From Clostridia bacterium (GTDB lineage Bacteria > Bacillota > Clostridia > UBA1381): a stretch of DNA of 64,000 nucleotides. Both the position numbers and the translations under genes were made by a program. The notes beneath the pieces are model-generated. The model was given only the letters and a program-made list of their open reading frames with translations, was not told where the DNA came from and did not search any database. The stretch's first letter is position 1. Each line of letters opens with the position of its first letter. Positions 40,808 to 49,249 of the stretch are shown here, piece by piece. Location of the stretch: NCBI GenBank assembly GCA_017935675.1, contig JAGBHE010000064.1:62001-126000 (forward strand), read 5' to 3'.

Positions 40808-41106
40808 TTTGGTTGGAGTTACAATCTCCCGCTGAAACGTAGAATGACGTGGCAAAGCCATTATTGAAAATTTTGCGTATTCAGAATATATAAATAGGAT
40901 AAATGCGATAAAACCATATTATGCCAAAGCATGAATATGAAATTCAGGCTTTGCCGGTGACAAACAGGTGCAATATATTGAGTGTAGGCAAAATACGATA
41001 TTTGAGGATTTATTTTGATATTGAAATTACATTCGTGATATGTTACGATTGTAATATCAGCAAAGGAGGGGGGAGAGGCAATTGCATTCCGATTGCCGAA
41101 AAATAA
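40808..41106 (+). promoter_or_regulatory. Intergenic control region of cassette B with sigma-A promoter and inverted repeat
   Basis: No convincing gene lies between 40753 and 41106. TTGAAA (41021-41026) and TACGAT (41044-41049), 17 nt apart and preceded by TGT, form a good extended promoter. An inverted repeat, TTAC-GATT-GTAA (41043-41054), sits on the -10, inside a wider TGATAT...ATATCA frame (41036-41059), so it could be an operator. A very strong AGGAGG-like purine run follows (41064-41078). The permease ATG is 37 nt beyond that AGGAGG, directly after an in-frame TAA. Confidence 0.6.
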
Positions 41107-42066
41107 ATGAAACATAACATAATGATTCAAAAAAACAAGAATATAACGCCTGTGCGCAAGAAAAAAAAGTTAATTACAATGCAGATGCAATTTTTGCTTT
41201 TGGCATTGCCGGCGGTAATTCTGATTTTTGTTTTTAACTATCTGCCCATGAGCGGAATTGTAATTGCGTTCAAGAACTTCAAATTTTCAAGAGGTATCTT
41301 TGGCAGTGAATGGGTAGGGTTAGAGAATTTTAAATTTTTCTTTAAGTCAAGCGATGCCTTCCGAGTTATACGTAACACCCTCACATATAACTTCTGCTTC
41401 ATCGTTGCGGACATGATTTTTCCGGTGGCATTTGCAATCTTTCTTTCGAACATCAGAAAGAAATTTGCGGTAAAGGGATATCAGACGGCAATATTTTTAC
41501 CGTACTTCCTTTCATGGGTTGTAATCAGTTACATGACGCTGAGCTTTTTCGATTATAACAGCGGAATGTTTAATATGATCTTGCAGAAATGCGGAAAAGC
41601 TCCTGTTTCGTGGTATTCGGAGACCAAATATTGGCCGTTTATTTTTATAATATTCCATGTATGGAAAAACATCGGGTATAAAACACTGGTTTATTATGCG
41701 TCTATTCTCGGCATTGATACTTCGATTTACGAGGCAGCAAAAACGGATGGCTGTTCGGATTTCAGGAGTATTTTCCATATAACGGTGCCGATGATTCGAG
41801 GAACAATTATCATGCTTGCAATTTTGCAGGTCGGAAGCATATTCAGAGCGGATTTTGGACTGTTCTATCAGCTTTCGCAGAACTCCGGCGCTCTGATTAA
41901 CGTAAGCGATGTTGTCGATACCTACATATTCAGGACGCTGATGGTTACGGGTAATACAAGCGTATCGGCGGCTGTGGGCGTTGTTCAGTCGGTTGTGGGT
42001 CTTATATTGGTTCTTTTAACAAACTATATAGTCGGCAGAATTGATTCAGACAGTACATTGTTCTGA
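41107..42066 (+). CDS. LplB-type carbohydrate ABC transporter permease (cassette B)
   Basis: A 319-residue inner-membrane permease paralogous to the one at 18522. It has the LALPAVILIFVFNYLPMSGI first helix, FKNFKF, GSEWVGLENF and the EAA loop EAAKTDGCSDFRSIFHITVP. An in-frame TAA immediately precedes ATG 41107, so translation cannot begin earlier; the nearest strong ribosome site is 37 nt upstream. ATG 41122 is an alternative start, also lacking a close site. It works with the next gene product and an ATPase supplied elsewhere. Confidence 0.92.
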   Translation: MKHNIMIQKNKNITPVRKKKKLITMQMQFLLLALPAVILIFVFNYLPMSGIVIAFKNFKFSRGIFGSEWVGLENFKFFFKSSDAFRVIRNTLTYNFCFIVADMIFPVAFAIFLSNIRKKFAVKGYQTAIFLPYFLSWVVISYMTLSFFDYNSGMFNMILQKCGKAPVSWYSETKYWPFIFIIFHVWKNIGYKTLVYYASILGIDTSIYEAAKTDGCSDFRSIFHITVPMIRGTIIMLAILQVGSIFRADFGLFYQLSQNSGALINVSDVVDTYIFRTLMVTGNTSVSAAVGVVQSVVGLILVLLTNYIVGRIDSDSTLF

Positions 42067-42082
42067 GGGGGTGAAAGTAATT

Positions 42083-42955
42083 ATGAAAAGAGAAGGTTTG
42101 GCGATCCGGGCAATATCCAATATGGCTCTGATTTTTCTGGCGGTCTGCTGTATTGTCCCGTTCTTATCGGTAATATCAAGCTCGCTGACCGAAGAAAGTT
42201 ATCTGACCCGGTACGGATATAATCTGCTTCCGAAAAAATTTGATTTCAGCGCGTATAAGCTGTTGTTTACAAACGGTAACACGCTGAGAAACGCATATAT
42301 GGTAACGGCTTTTGTTACTGCTGCGGGAACCGTTGGGTCGATTGTTGTAAGCGCCCAGTTTGCATACACTTTATCAAGAAGAGAGTTTATGCTTAGTAAA
42401 TTTTTATCGCTGTATCTGTTTATAACAATGCTTTTCTCAGGCGGTATGGTTCCCTGGTACATTCTGATAACGAGGTATTTGCATTTAAAGGATTCCCTTT
42501 TTGCACTGATTATTCCATGCTTGGTGAGCTCGTGGAACATCTTTTTGTTAAAATCCCACTTTAAGGCAGTGCCGGAGGAGGTCATTGAGGCGGCCAGGAT
42601 TGACGGAGCAAATGAGTTTTATATTTTCTATGGAATTGTTTTTCCCATCGCAAAAGGCGGAATTGCAACTGTTGCAATATTTATCATGCTGACATTTTGG
42701 AACGATTGGTACAACAATATGCTGTTTATTACATCGCCGGAAAAATATTCACTCCAATACATGCTTCAAAGTCTTTTGTTAAAGGTTGAGACCTTGCAGA
42801 TTGCGCAGTCATCGCTGGGCGCTGATGTGGGTGAAATCCCCAAAAACTCAATCAGAATGGCAACATGTGTTGCAGCGGCCGGGCCTATGGTATTTGTATT
42901 TTCATTTTTCCAGAAATACTTTGTTAAGGGCATAACAGTAGGATCAATTAAATAA
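42083..42955 (+). CDS. YtcP-type carbohydrate ABC transporter permease (cassette B)
   Basis: About 290 residues; ATG 42083 has AGGGGGTGA 8 nt upstream, while an earlier in-frame TTG lies inside the preceding gene. The first helix, FSGGMVPWYI, the EAA loop EAARIDGANEFYIFYGIVFP and the terminal YFVKGITVGSIK match the group. It begins 16 nt after the LplB-type gene and precedes the cassette B binding lipoprotein. Confidence 0.93.
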   Translation: MKREGLAIRAISNMALIFLAVCCIVPFLSVISSSLTEESYLTRYGYNLLPKKFDFSAYKLLFTNGNTLRNAYMVTAFVTAAGTVGSIVVSAQFAYTLSRREFMLSKFLSLYLFITMLFSGGMVPWYILITRYLHLKDSLFALIIPCLVSSWNIFLLKSHFKAVPEEVIEAARIDGANEFYIFYGIVFPIAKGGIATVAIFIMLTFWNDWYNNMLFITSPEKYSLQYMLQSLLLKVETLQIAQSSLGADVGEIPKNSIRMATCVAAAGPMVFVFSFFQKYFVKGITVGSIK

Positions 42956-42982
42956 AAAATTAAAAGAACGGAGAGGGTAAAC

Positions 42983-44416
42983 ATGAAAAAAATTGTAAGT
43001 ATTTTATTGGCTGCAAGCTGTATGCTTGCGGCAGCGGCGCTGCTGCCTGGCTGTAATCGGCAGGAGGAATATACCCTGAAATGGTATTTCCCGGGGAATC
43101 CGACTAAAACGGATAACAAGGAGGTATATGCAGCGGCAAGCAATATGATAAAGGAAAAGCTTGGCTTTGGCGTTGAATTTATTCCGTTTGAGCTTGGAAG
43201 CTACTCGGAAAAAATGAAGATGATTATTTCCAGCGGTGAGGATTTCGATATCTGCTGGACATCCCCGAACTTTAACGATTATAAGTTAAATGTAGCGAAT
43301 GAAGCGTTTTTTCCTCTTGACGGGCTTTTAGAGACAACGCCCGATCTTAAAAATCTTTTAAGCGATGATATATGGGATGCAACACGCGTGCAAGGAGAGA
43401 TTTACGGCGTGCCAACACAACAGATTATGGCAAGATCACTTGCCGTTATTACGCCTAAGATGTTCTATGACCGTTACGGCGATTTGCTCACAAAAGCAGA
43501 TAATTTTGAAGAGTTGGGCGGCTATTTGGCTGCCTGTACTCAGGAAAAGCCGAATTATGCGCATTTGAATATCAGCTGGGGCGATATGCTTTTGTCATAT
43601 CACATGGAAGAAATTATCGGGCAAAAGCTTCCGGGCGCAGTTTATGTAACAGATGATCGGAATAATATCAAGGTTTTCAACCAATATGACACTGAATGGT
43701 TTGAAAATGTGATGAAAACCCGGGCTCAATGGACGCAGAACGGCTACACCATTAACGCTCTCCCATCCTCACAGTCAGTGAAGAACACAGAATATGACAT
43801 TCCCATTGTGTTCAATACCTATAAGCCGGGACTGGCAAGCGAGACAAATTACAGCTATGATATTGCGATTGAGCAGGTAGGGCCTGCATATCTTACAACA
43901 TCCGGCGTAACTGCAACACTGAATGCAATCAGCGCAACTTCAAAACATCCCGAAGAGGCAATCAAGCTTATGGAATACATCAATACCGACCCGGAAATCA
44001 ACAATTTGCTTGTATACGGTATTGAGGATAAGCACTATGTCAAGGTTGACGAAAATACAATTAAGACAATTGATGAAGAAGGATTTGCAAACTTCAACTG
44101 GGTTTTGGGAAATACATTTAATCTTTATGTCAAGGAAGGCGTGGAAGCAGATTGCTGGGATAAGACCAAGGAATTAAATGACAACGCAACACCTTCATGT
44201 CTGCTCGGATTCAGCGCGGATATTACCCCTATCGCACTTGAAGCAACTAACTGTGCGTCGGTTGTGCAGGAATACTATTCAACGCTTGAGGCCGGTATAG
44301 GCGACACAGATGCGTTGATTGCCGAAATGAGAGAAAAGTTTAAGACCGCCGGAGCGGATAAGATTATTGAAGAACTCCAGAGACAGGTAGACGAATGGGT
44401 AAAAAATAATCGATAA
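42983..44416 (+). CDS. Extracellular solute-binding lipoprotein (cassette B)
   Basis: A 477-residue lipoprotein with lipobox LLPGC (Cys24). EYTLKWYFPGNPTKTDNKEV and ISSGEDFDICWTSPNF are typical of oligosaccharide-binding proteins. The C-terminal part (about residues 340-477, ending LQRQVDEWVKNNR) resembles the DUF3502 tail of this subgroup. It differs strongly in length from the cassette A protein (628 residues), suggesting that the two importers take different ligands (inference). Confidence 0.9.
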   Translation: MKKIVSILLAASCMLAAAALLPGCNRQEEYTLKWYFPGNPTKTDNKEVYAAASNMIKEKLGFGVEFIPFELGSYSEKMKMIISSGEDFDICWTSPNFNDYKLNVANEAFFPLDGLLETTPDLKNLLSDDIWDATRVQGEIYGVPTQQIMARSLAVITPKMFYDRYGDLLTKADNFEELGGYLAACTQEKPNYAHLNISWGDMLLSYHMEEIIGQKLPGAVYVTDDRNNIKVFNQYDTEWFENVMKTRAQWTQNGYTINALPSSQSVKNTEYDIPIVFNTYKPGLASETNYSYDIAIEQVGPAYLTTSGVTATLNAISATSKHPEEAIKLMEYINTDPEINNLLVYGIEDKHYVKVDENTIKTIDEEGFANFNWVLGNTFNLYVKEGVEADCWDKTKELNDNATPSCLLGFSADITPIALEATNCASVVQEYYSTLEAGIGDTDALIAEMREKFKTAGADKIIEELQRQVDEWVKNNR

Positions 44417-44434
44417 AACTTACAGAGGTGCAAA

Positions 44435-46120
44435 ATGATTAATAAAAAAATAGTATGTTGCCTGGGATATATTATGACAATATTGATGTGCACGCAGGCT
44501 TTTGCAGCCACCGGTGTAACAACAACCTCCGACGGTATTGTTATAACAGCCGGGGGAGACGCCGGAGTGCCTGTAACAATCACAATGACCAGGGACGCAG
44601 ACGCAGAGCTGATCGGATTATTGCAGGGTATTTTCAACGATGAAGGCAAATGTGATTTTGTTTTTGATTATCCTGCCCGGAGCGGCGCTTATACCTTCTC
44701 GATAAACTCGCATAGATATGCGGCATTGGAAACGGCGCCGTATTATCAGACTGACGAGGCGGAGAGAGAGACAATTTACAGTGAGTTTGTCCGGTCTGAT
44801 GATTTGCGGAGCTTTTATGAAGCGAATGAGATTAAGCTTTCAATTAATATGCAGGAGAGCTCGGATTATTACGGACTGACCGACAAGGCGGCGGTATACG
44901 GCTGTATTTCCGAAAACAAAATCAGTGTAACAGAGTTTTACGGCATAGCGGAAATATTCAATAAGGCAGTTGAAATACAAAAGGAAAAAGAGAATCAGGC
45001 TTCTCTTGACCGGGACGCCATTGACGCTTTAAACAATGCTGCCGTTGAAGGAAAAAGAGCTGTTATTGAAAGCTGCAACGACCGTTTCGGCTTTGATATT
45101 ACATATGAGTTAGGATATCGTAAGCTGACGAATGCAGCTTACGCCGAACAGTTCAGGAGGGTAATGGAGAGCCTTGTAAATTTGCCCTATGATATAACAA
45201 AGGTGAGGGAGATGTTTGACAGGAATATTTTAATACAGTCATTTAATATTTCGGGGGCAAAGGAAGCGGAGTCGTTAATTGCACATTACGCCGGTTTCTT
45301 TGAGGAACTGAATACGACAAATTATAAAAATCTTCATGATATTGACAGAACAACCGCACTGAATGCTGTGCTTGCAAAATGTCCTTACACCGATATTACG
45401 GCAATCATAGCAAATTTAAAAAACGAAATCGGAAAAATCAATACAACCTCCAAAGGCAACGGAACCGGCAGAGGCGGCGGAAGCGGAGGCGGCGGAAGTT
45501 ATTCCGGCGTAGGCGTTGTAACCGGAGAGATATCCTCAACCGGAGCGACGCCGTCAACCGAATCAAAGCCCTTTGACGACATTGACCATATTTCATGGGC
45601 AAAGGATTCCGTTGAAAAGCTTTATGCGCTGAATATTGTAAGCGGAACAGGTGACAGAACATTTAGCCCGGACGCAAATGTTACAAGAGAGCAGTTTGTA
45701 AAAATGCTCATAGGAGTTATCGGAGAGGAAGCGGCGGACGGAAACGGTGATTTCGGTGACGTTTTGCCAAATCAGTGGTACAGCGGATATATTGCAAAAG
45801 CAAAGCAACTTGGAATTGCAATGGGTGATGAAAAGAATAATTTCGGTGTAGGAGAAAATATCACCCGTGAGGATTTGGCGGTGCTTATATACAGAGCGGC
45901 AAAGCTTAAGGGCGTTAATCTTCCGGCCGATAAGACAGTTATATTTGCCGACAGTGCGCAGGTGTCTGATTATGCAAAGGAAGCTGTTTTACGGCTTAGC
46001 GCGGCAGGAGTTATTAACGGGTTTGACGATAACACCTTCAGGTCAAAGAACACAGCCACAAGAGCGCAGGCGGCAAAGCTTCTGTACGGTGTGTATGTAT
46101 TGTTAGGAGGTGCGGTATGA
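44435..46120 (+). CDS. Surface protein with helical domain and three C-terminal SLH domains (cassette B)
   Basis: A 561-residue secreted protein. After the signal peptide (ending AFAA), a short GGDAGVPVTITMTR beta domain resembles the GDAG/GNAG domain of the 11806 and 14867 products. A mainly alpha-helical region (~100-345; VREMFDRNILIQSF), a Gly/Ser linker (~345-375) and three SLH domains (~376-560; FDDIDHISWAKDSV, FGDVLPNQWYSGYI, FADSAQVSDYAKEA) follow. It corresponds in position and layout to the 22350 protein but lacks its propeller. The downstream ATG overlaps its stop, so the two are translationally coupled. Confidence 0.88.
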   Translation: MINKKIVCCLGYIMTILMCTQAFAATGVTTTSDGIVITAGGDAGVPVTITMTRDADAELIGLLQGIFNDEGKCDFVFDYPARSGAYTFSINSHRYAALETAPYYQTDEAERETIYSEFVRSDDLRSFYEANEIKLSINMQESSDYYGLTDKAAVYGCISENKISVTEFYGIAEIFNKAVEIQKEKENQASLDRDAIDALNNAAVEGKRAVIESCNDRFGFDITYELGYRKLTNAAYAEQFRRVMESLVNLPYDITKVREMFDRNILIQSFNISGAKEAESLIAHYAGFFEELNTTNYKNLHDIDRTTALNAVLAKCPYTDITAIIANLKNEIGKINTTSKGNGTGRGGGSGGGGSYSGVGVVTGEISSTGATPSTESKPFDDIDHISWAKDSVEKLYALNIVSGTGDRTFSPDANVTREQFVKMLIGVIGEEAADGNGDFGDVLPNQWYSGYIAKAKQLGIAMGDEKNNFGVGENITREDLAVLIYRAAKLKGVNLPADKTVIFADSAQVSDYAKEAVLRLSAAGVINGFDDNTFRSKNTATRAQAAKLLYGVYVLLGGAV

Positions 46121-49100
46121 TGAAAAGACTGTTATCGGCACTGATTGCCGCGTCTATGATTGCAGGATGGACAACAGGCGTTACGGCCGCGAATACGGAA
46201 ATAATATATGCGGAAGACGATTTTGAAATCGGCGAATTGTCGGGCTGGAGCACAGACAGGCGAGAGGGAGGTTACGATATCCTGTATGATGAAGAGGAGG
46301 AGAATTATTATCTTGCCTCTTGGGGCGAATCACTTTCGGATTATCAGAGATTCCCGCAGCTTGTAAAAAATTTTTCCTCGGCAGTGGACCGAGGCGTTAT
46401 CAAAGTGAGCTTAAGGGCGAGATCATCAAATCCAAAGGGTAACTGTATGTTTGAGGTTGATAACGATGTTTTGTCACCGGCGTTTCAAGCGGTATTTCGT
46501 TCGGCGGGAACGCTGACATTTAATGAGTACGTGGTTGTGCAGAAGTTTGAGGTGAATCGCTGGTATAATATCGATATTTATATCAATCTGGACAGATTGG
46601 TATACGATGCATACCTGGATGGTGAAATTGTAGTGAAATCGGGTGCCTTTAAAACCGAAGGGGTTAAAGATGTTACCGCATTTAAAACAACCGGTTACTT
46701 TATAGATGACGAATATGCACAGCTTGATATTGACGACCTCAGAATCACGGATTATACAAAACAGCATCAGGAAGAGGCGGATGAAAAACCGTACAACGAA
46801 ACACTGGAAATGATGTGTGCGCTGGGTGTGATGGATGAGCGCGGTGCCATCGAATTTGAAGCGGACAAGAACATAACAAGAGCGGCGTATCTGCGGTATC
46901 TGATCGGGCTGTCAAATGTTAAAGAAAGTCAGCTTGGTCAAGGCGAAGCTGATCTTTTCGATGATGTACCGCCGCAAAGTGAATATGCAAGACTTGTCAG
47001 TTGGGCATACAACAGAGGTATCATTGTCATGAATTCGGAGCGGCGTTTTAATCCTGATGCTCCTATCGGGAGTATTGATGCGATTGTTATGCTTGTGAGG
47101 ATGGCGGGTTATGCTCAGCAGGTTGCTGCTGCAGGCGGATATCCCGGCGGATATTTAAGCACAGCAAGCAAGATTGAGCTGATTAAGCCGGGATTTGATG
47201 CAAGCGGAAGCCTTACAGGCGACATGATGCTTGAGCTGTTTAAGAATGCACTTGACGTTGAAGTTATGCAGTTGTTTGTCGGTGCGGAGTTAAAATATCA
47301 GGTTAAACCGGGAGATACCATGGCAAAGGTATATAAGGGCTTTGAAAAGATTGAAGGAATTGTAACAGCAAATACAAAGACGGGACTTGTGAATGCCTCA
47401 GGCGCGAAAATGGACGCACTGGAAATTGACAAGCTTGCATACGCCTGTTCAAACCCCGATTATGACAAATATCTCGGGTACAGTGTGGAAGCCTATATCG
47501 ATACGAATAACGACAATGCAATTGTTTATGCATGCCCCAACGAAAAGAATGAGACCGTGCTGCTTGCCAAAAAAGATTACAGCGAGATTTTTATTGAGGG
47601 TGATTATATAAGATGTATCAACGATGACGGTAAGAAGCTTTCTGTAAGAGTAGAAACGCCGTATGTAATTTACAATGGCAGGGCATACAACGCAGACTTG
47701 ACCGAGGAGCTCATTAATATAAACAACGGTTCCTTAACGTTTATTAATAATAACCGTGACGGTTTTTATGATGTAATCCTTATCAATGAAGCAGAGCATA
47801 TTATTTTCAGTGTGTGCGACGTGGTTAATGAAATCATCTATGGAAGTCTTGGCGAAAAATATTTGCTGGATGACGATTACACTATTTACAGAGACGGTGA
47901 AGAAATTGCGCTTTCCGAGCTTAAAAGCGATGATGTTCTTTCCATCAGAAGGACTGTCAGTAATTCTGATGAGGACTATGAGATTACGGTGCTTCGTGAT
48001 ATAAAATACGGAACAATAACGGCGGTGGATGAGGACAAAATCAGGATTGACGGGGAATACTACGATTTGTCTGCGGAATTTGAAAAATATAATATTACGC
48101 CGCATGTGAATTTCTCCGGCGCATTCTATCTGGATTGTGACGGAAACGTACTTTATTTTGAAGACAGTACGCTGGTTGTTTCCGGCAAAAAGACCGGCTA
48201 TATCCTTTCGGGCCGATATTCTGAGGATGAAGAGCTTTTCTATCTTACTTATGCAAATCTAAGCGGAGGATATGAAAGAAAGGCTCTTGATGACAGTGTA
48301 AAAATCAACGGTGTTAAAACTCGTGCGGATGTTGTTGAGAATGTGCTTGCGCAGACAGGAGAGAACTCAACTATCAGTCAGATTTTTGATTATTGGGAGA
48401 ACAGCGAGGGCGTAATCACAAAAATTACGACCGGTGGGTATGAATGTGCATTTTCCGACGGGCTCAGAAATCTTTATAACGCAGGTAAGACCTTATATCG
48501 AAACGGTGAAAAGACCGCGTTTATCGGGAAAGAGACTATTGTTTATCAAATTCCTACTGATGACTTGTCAAATTATGAGAGTTATGGCAGATTTTCAACA
48601 ACAGGTTATAATGAGGGAACGGAATTTACGGTCAGCGCATACAATCTTGACGAAATCAATGTTGCGGAAATTATTCTTATCAAGGAAACGGTAAAAAGTT
48701 TTACCGTGAATGATTCGAGAATCGTGGTTACCGGCGTTTCAGAGGTACTTAACAGCAATGATGTTGTCGTAAAAGGGGTGAAAGGTATGTTAAACGGAAA
48801 ACCTGTAACATATCTTACCTCCGAATACGAAGAACTGCCCGATTTGCCGTTTGGATCTGTTATGTCTGTGAGGGTCAACAGCAAGGATGAGATTGTTGCC
48901 CATGAATTAAAGACAGATTTGAATAATTATCAGATACAGAATGAATCCGGAGCGTACAGTGATACCCAGTATTGCTACGGAAAAATGAAGTCTGCAAATA
49001 AGGAGGGCTGTATTATTGAAGTAAACGGCACGGAATATCCGTATATTTACAATACCAATTTCAAAGCGTATCTGATTAATGTCAGTAAACGGACTTGTAC

Positions 49101-49215
49101 AGAAATTTCAAATTCTGCAATCGGAGCCTACAAAAGCTCATATTTGGATGACGTCTATGTATATACCGTAGGCTACAGAGGCGGAATGAGAGAAATGTAC
49201 ATATATGTCCGGTAA
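46117..49215 (+). CDS. Secreted protein with LamG-like, SLH-like and long uncharacterised beta-rich regions (cassette B)
   Basis: About 1032 residues. ATG 46117 overlaps the previous stop (ATGA) and has AGGAGG 6 nt upstream. Signal peptide; a LamG-like jelly-roll (~25-215); SLH-like units (~220-390; TRAAYLRYLIGLSN, FDDVPPQSEYARLV); then a long region like that of the 25692 product. Shared features are EKIEGIVTANTKTGLV against EKVTGIVFGNGKTTL, and FSGAFYLDCDGNVLYFE against ISGRFYLDVFGRVAGVS. I recognise no named family for this region. The overlap with the SLH-anchored partner suggests the two proteins act together at the wall. Confidence 0.78.
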   Translation: MMKRLLSALIAASMIAGWTTGVTAANTEIIYAEDDFEIGELSGWSTDRREGGYDILYDEEEENYYLASWGESLSDYQRFPQLVKNFSSAVDRGVIKVSLRARSSNPKGNCMFEVDNDVLSPAFQAVFRSAGTLTFNEYVVVQKFEVNRWYNIDIYINLDRLVYDAYLDGEIVVKSGAFKTEGVKDVTAFKTTGYFIDDEYAQLDIDDLRITDYTKQHQEEADEKPYNETLEMMCALGVMDERGAIEFEADKNITRAAYLRYLIGLSNVKESQLGQGEADLFDDVPPQSEYARLVSWAYNRGIIVMNSERRFNPDAPIGSIDAIVMLVRMAGYAQQVAAAGGYPGGYLSTASKIELIKPGFDASGSLTGDMMLELFKNALDVEVMQLFVGAELKYQVKPGDTMAKVYKGFEKIEGIVTANTKTGLVNASGAKMDALEIDKLAYACSNPDYDKYLGYSVEAYIDTNNDNAIVYACPNEKNETVLLAKKDYSEIFIEGDYIRCINDDGKKLSVRVETPYVIYNGRAYNADLTEELININNGSLTFINNNRDGFYDVILINEAEHIIFSVCDVVNEIIYGSLGEKYLLDDDYTIYRDGEEIALSELKSDDVLSIRRTVSNSDEDYEITVLRDIKYGTITAVDEDKIRIDGEYYDLSAEFEKYNITPHVNFSGAFYLDCDGNVLYFEDSTLVVSGKKTGYILSGRYSEDEELFYLTYANLSGGYERKALDDSVKINGVKTRADVVENVLAQTGENSTISQIFDYWENSEGVITKITTGGYECAFSDGLRNLYNAGKTLYRNGEKTAFIGKETIVYQIPTDDLSNYESYGRFSTTGYNEGTEFTVSAYNLDEINVAEIILIKETVKSFTVNDSRIVVTGVSEVLNSNDVVVKGVKGMLNGKPVTYLTSEYEELPDLPFGSVMSVRVNSKDEIVAHELKTDLNNYQIQNESGAYSDTQYCYGKMKSANKEGCIIEVNGTEYPYIYNTNFKAYLINVSKRTCTEISNSAIGAYKSSYLDDVYVYTVGYRGGMREMYIYVR

Positions 49216-49249
49216 AGGATAAATTTTTAAAATAGAAAGGAAGATTTAA

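Noticed and set aside
40921..41106. A 61-codon + strand open frame before the cassette B permease
   Set aside because: No ribosome site near its start, no recognisable domain, and it spans the promoter and purine-rich leader; it ends exactly where the permease begins, so it is probably chance.
45379..45576. Arg-rich + strand frame resembling a basic peptide
   Set aside because: It is the out-of-frame reading of the Gly-rich linker of the SLH protein at 44435.
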